A DNA stretch of 64,000 nt from NCBI GenBank assembly GCA_014871385.1, contig CM026424.1, forward strand, positions 14,288,892-14,352,891, read 5' to 3'. The first letter of the stretch is position 1, and each line of letters opens with the position of its first letter. This document shows, piece by piece, positions 60,736 through 64,000 of the stretch. Position numbers and translations under genes: made by a program. The notes beneath the pieces are model-generated. The model was not told the origin of the DNA. It was given only the letters and a program-made list of their open reading frames with translations, and did no database searches. The DNA comes from Ceratodon purpureus. Taxonomy: Eukaryota > Streptophyta > Bryopsida > Pseudoditrichales > Ditrichaceae.

Positions 60736-61179
60736 CTTGTACGTGAGCGGAGAGCGGTGAGCGAAGATTTGAAGAGCAGAGAGCACAGAATGGGGGACTG
60801 AACCTAAAAATAGAACTTTTAATACTAAAAATAAAAAATAAAAATAGAAGATTCGAATATTCTCAGTATATTTTAGAAATATACTTATTTTAGTAACTTA
60901 ATTGACCCTATAACCGTGGACTAATTACAGTATTCTCATTGAATTTGTAGTTCGTTTTCTCTTTTTTTGGTGATTAATTTTTTGACGCGCACCAATTACT
61001 ATGCTTGAGCTCCCTCTAACTAGTTCAGGCATACACTAATTCCCCTTATTCCTTCACATTTATATGCAAATTACTACTTAAAATGTACCGGTATTGAAGC
61101 TCTGAAGAGGGATTAAGTAACCTTTAATATTGTAACATTTTCTTAAAATTACTAGAATTCATCCATTCTTGTCTACGTG

Positions 61180-61440
61180 CCTTTAATTTTTTTAATTTTT
61201 TTTATTCATAATTATCTTGTATTTTTTTTATTAACTTCCTCTATTCTATCTATCTTGTTAATGGAGTGGAAAGACTCCTTTCATTTAATTTTATCTTTCA
61301 TTTTATTTTCTCTTTCTTTTCTTAATCTCTTTCATATTATTTTCAACCTTCATATTTTTTTTATTTTTTTTTTGTTTTTCTTTTCTCTTTTTTAATTTAA
61401 TTTTTTTTAATTTTAATTTTAATTAAAAAAAATAAAAAAT
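61180..61440. repeat. T-rich low-complexity tract
   Basis: Poly-T/TTTA-rich sequence ending in ttttaattaaaaaaaataaaaaa. The long open frame through it (Phe/Ile/Leu only) is compositional. It lies just downstream of the truncated tomosyn-like gene. Confidence 0.8.
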
Positions 61441-61589
61441 GCTAAATGACTTCTGCACAACCCTCTTCCTTTTTCATTAAGTTTAGGAGGATGACAACTT
61501 TTAAATGAAGGAAAAGTCGATTTTCAAGGGCGCCAAGCATCACTAACTTAAATATAGAGATACTTGATCCAATACCACATTTTTTAAAG

Positions 61590-64000
61590 AGAATCACTGA
61601 AGACACACCACCCTGTAGCGCACCTGCATACTTGGTACATAACAAGGATAAACTACAATCATATTTTGAGTTCAATCATCACCTAAAGTAGGACTCTAGC
61701 TGCTGATGAATCAGGCGACACTAGAAATAGTTGGGAAAATACAACATTTTTTAGGGGAGCCTGCCGCGGAAGTGGTTGCAAACATGCTTGCTTCACGGAA
61801 TCTTTGGCAGAGGAAGAAAAGAAGTTGGAGATAATGCCAACATCGTCATACATGTGAAGCCATGCAGGTGAAGATAGTACTAAAATTGTAGCCACATGTG
61901 TGCTCAAGGTGCCCCCTGGTCTTGAAAGTGTCACTGCATCTGCAAATGGCCCATGAAGTGGTAGCTCAAGTTGTTTCTCACTTGCTTCTTCATCTAACGA
62001 CAAGACCTAAAAAAGAAAAAGTATTGCAAAAATTAATAGATATTCATATATTTGACCTACATATCTCATACCTTGTTTCTTTGGTACCAGAACCTCTTAA
62101 ACGGGACAATACTCAAATGACCAGGTATTGAGCAAGTAAAACTTGTTACCGACGGTTGACCTCAAGTGACCAGGTATCATCACTTATTCATCAATTCATA
62201 TAGAAAAAATATTAATCGACACAATATACTTTGTGGAAAAGATAATAAGATACAAGTGGAGCTAGAACCCACCGTCAAAGCCTAAGTTGCATTTAGATCA
62301 GAACCCCCGTACACAAAATGCTGACCACTTGCATCCTTGTTATCTTTGCCTCCTTTGCCGCTTGCACACCATTTTATTAAAATTACAGGCATTTTCATGG
62401 ACTTGCCTGGGACTAAGTCTATTTTACGCAACGGCGTCTCTGAAATAAACGATAAATCTACCTCAGAATGGTCGCCTGAGCCTCCCTCTTTCAAGGTGGG
62501 AACAGCCCACAACCAAATATCTTCGTCTACATAACCAGCAGCTACAACGGTTCCACTCTAGCATGCCCAACACACGGTGCAGATTTCTTTTTCTTCTTCC
62601 TCTTCATCCTCAACTTCAGCTTTTGGGGAGTACTTTGATCCAAACTGCTCTACTAGACTGGCTGCACGATGAGCCACCTTCTCTGTGAATGTGCGTGGAC
62701 GGTCGGAATTTGGGCGTGCTCTATTAGCCGCTTGCGCTATGCTTCTATGCCACCCCAAATGGCAAGGACTGTTGTCTTGTGAAGACCCCATAATACTAAA
62801 AACTTGTTTCCGTATGCAATGACCAATCTGTGCAGGACATGCAAACACAAGCGTTAAATGTAGACCTAAAAGTTTACCAAGATCTCCATAACCTGGCACC
62901 CTGAATCTCCATAACCTACATCAAGATCAAACAGTTCAAGAGAACATTTGTATCTTAACAATCATAGCAATACCTGCTAAATGCACCATTCACTTGCGGA
63001 AGAATACCAACAACTGAAGGTGCAGTGCTACTTCCAGGTCTTACCAACCCCCCTGAAACGCATTAAATTACAACTTGTTAAACATCAGTGTGCCGAGACA
63101 TGCGGTGTAAGAGACATGGTTTAAACTTTCATATATATCACAACAGGACGACCACCGTGTCTACCACGCTAGAAGTCAGGAGATGATTTACCTAGGATAA
63201 TATATGCAGGGATGCAATAAGGCAACGTGACTATTTCATTTGATTTTTCATCGTATTGTAATACAAAAACAGTTCCAACTTCATCTCCAAGATACCTGCA
63301 CGATGAGACTGTTACTACAAACACAGTGCAGATATCAACCAAATTACTAATCCAGGTGTCACCCTCACGACAATAAGGTGGAACTAATATGGAAAAGAAG
63401 CAAACAAACATAAATGCTTCAATTCGTACTGCATGAATAGCTCTCCAACATTTTACAGTTCGCGAAAATAAAGGAAAATGAACATTTACATATAAGTTGT
63501 TCCTTGCAAAACTGCAATAGCAGTGATGTCATGATCCCATTTTATCGAACACGCCACTTCTAGTTTTTCCAGATTCCAGACCTAATTCAAATATTGCAAC
63601 ATGAGTTGTAGCAAAATCCGAACGTCCAATCTAAAATTCATACTGTGGGTGGAATCAGCGGGGTTCCCCAACAAGATTTCTTCAACGTGAGGAATGTAGT
63701 GATAACGTCTTAAATGGTTACACAATGTTGCAAAAGTAACAACAGTAGGAGACCAAATAGAACTTACCTCAATATCATTTTGAGTGGTGACATTGACTAA
63801 TTGTCCTCCATGATTCATAAACTGCAGCAATAGACATCAAAAATTAGAATAGATCTCCTTAATGCTTTGAATATAAACACAAATATTGCAAGCACATAAA
63901 AATAAATAAAAGGTAGCTCACTTCAAGGTACTTGCAGGGTGCCCGAAGCGGTGACTGGAGCAACGCTTCAATGCCAAGTGCACCAAAGAGTTTAATCCGC
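61590..64000 (-). pseudogene. Tomosyn/Lgl-type WD40 protein gene, partial and broken
   Basis: Exons on the minus strand (inferred, phases agree): 64000-63922, 63821-63768, 63581-63490, 63295-63192, 63052-62974, 62827 onward, 62006-61683, and a short piece from 61623. They encode LFGALGIEALLQSP, then VNVTTQNDIE and VWNLEKLEVACSIKWDHDI, YLGDEVGTVFVLQYDE, SVVGILPQVNG, LVIAYGNKFLVLWGLHKTT, EEEKEICTVCWAC, VVAAGYVDEDIWLW and GPFADAVTLSRPGG. This is the order of WD40 blades in plant tomosyn-like (syntaxin-binding, Lgl family) proteins that regulate SNARE-mediated exocytosis. Lesions are a frameshift near 62750, TAG at 62558-62560, TAG at 62282-62284, and loss of everything after the ALQGGVSS motif at 61600. 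The 5' part lies beyond the window. Confidence 0.7.

Noticed and set aside
61177-61395. 72-codon Phe/Ile/Leu frame as a membrane protein
   Set aside because: Produced by a poly-T low-complexity tract.
52188-62560. Many in-frame TAG/TAA codons inside recognisable proteins, hinting at a reassigned genetic code
   Set aside because: RPL8 and the ADP/ATP carrier end with TAG exactly at the family C-terminus, and the internal stops replace different residues (Trp, Gln, Lys). Pseudogene decay explains them.

Overview
The window looks like nuclear DNA of a land plant or close streptophyte relative. It carries a plant-type cytosolic ribosomal protein gene (RPL8/uL2), a mitochondrial ADP/ATP carrier with a plant-style N-terminal extension, an AP2-domain transcription factor remnant, GT-AG introns and plant transposon types (CACTA, Stowaway-like, piggyBac-like, DDE/pogo-like). 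Compact, very GC3-rich housekeeping genes sit in AT-rich non-coding DNA. A non-seed plant is possible, but the species cannot be fixed from the sequence.

The layout is dominated by two inverted duplications. The smaller has arms at about 7323-9081 and 10242-12000 around a 1.16 kb spacer. Each arm holds an identical, apparently intact two-exon RPL8 gene, and the pair is divergently transcribed. The larger is a giant palindrome with arms 14383-35182 and 35201-51795 around only 18 bp. Each arm holds an intact two-exon ADP/ATP carrier gene (divergent pair) plus the same cargo: a decayed unknown gene, an aminoacylase-1 gene fragment, an LTR-like promoter with a 10-bp-periodic heat-shock-element array, a nonsense-ridden DDE transposase, a Stowaway-like MITE and a ghost of an RPL8 3' end. 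The arms differ by substitutions, small indels, and a 4,216-bp CACTA element (20667-24882) present only in the left arm. The right arm keeps the precise empty site with one copy of the 3-bp target.

Outside the palindromes, 1-900 is the end of a coiled-coil coding region of unknown family and 2769-3925 is a broken AP2-domain gene. 52038-55808 is a piggyBac-type transposase with a recognisable catalytic triad and a cysteine-rich tail but several stops. 57750-58610 is a non-autonomous element with piggyBac-type ends and TTAA duplications. 61590-64000 is the broken 3' part of a tomosyn/Lgl-type WD40 gene.

The general picture is intact, near-identical, inverted duplicate pairs of highly expressed housekeeping genes, surrounded by decayed single-copy genes and dead transposons. 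This resembles an ampliconic or low-recombination region such as a sex chromosome or pericentromere. That last step is inference, and an inverted haplotype mis-join in the assembly must be excluded first.
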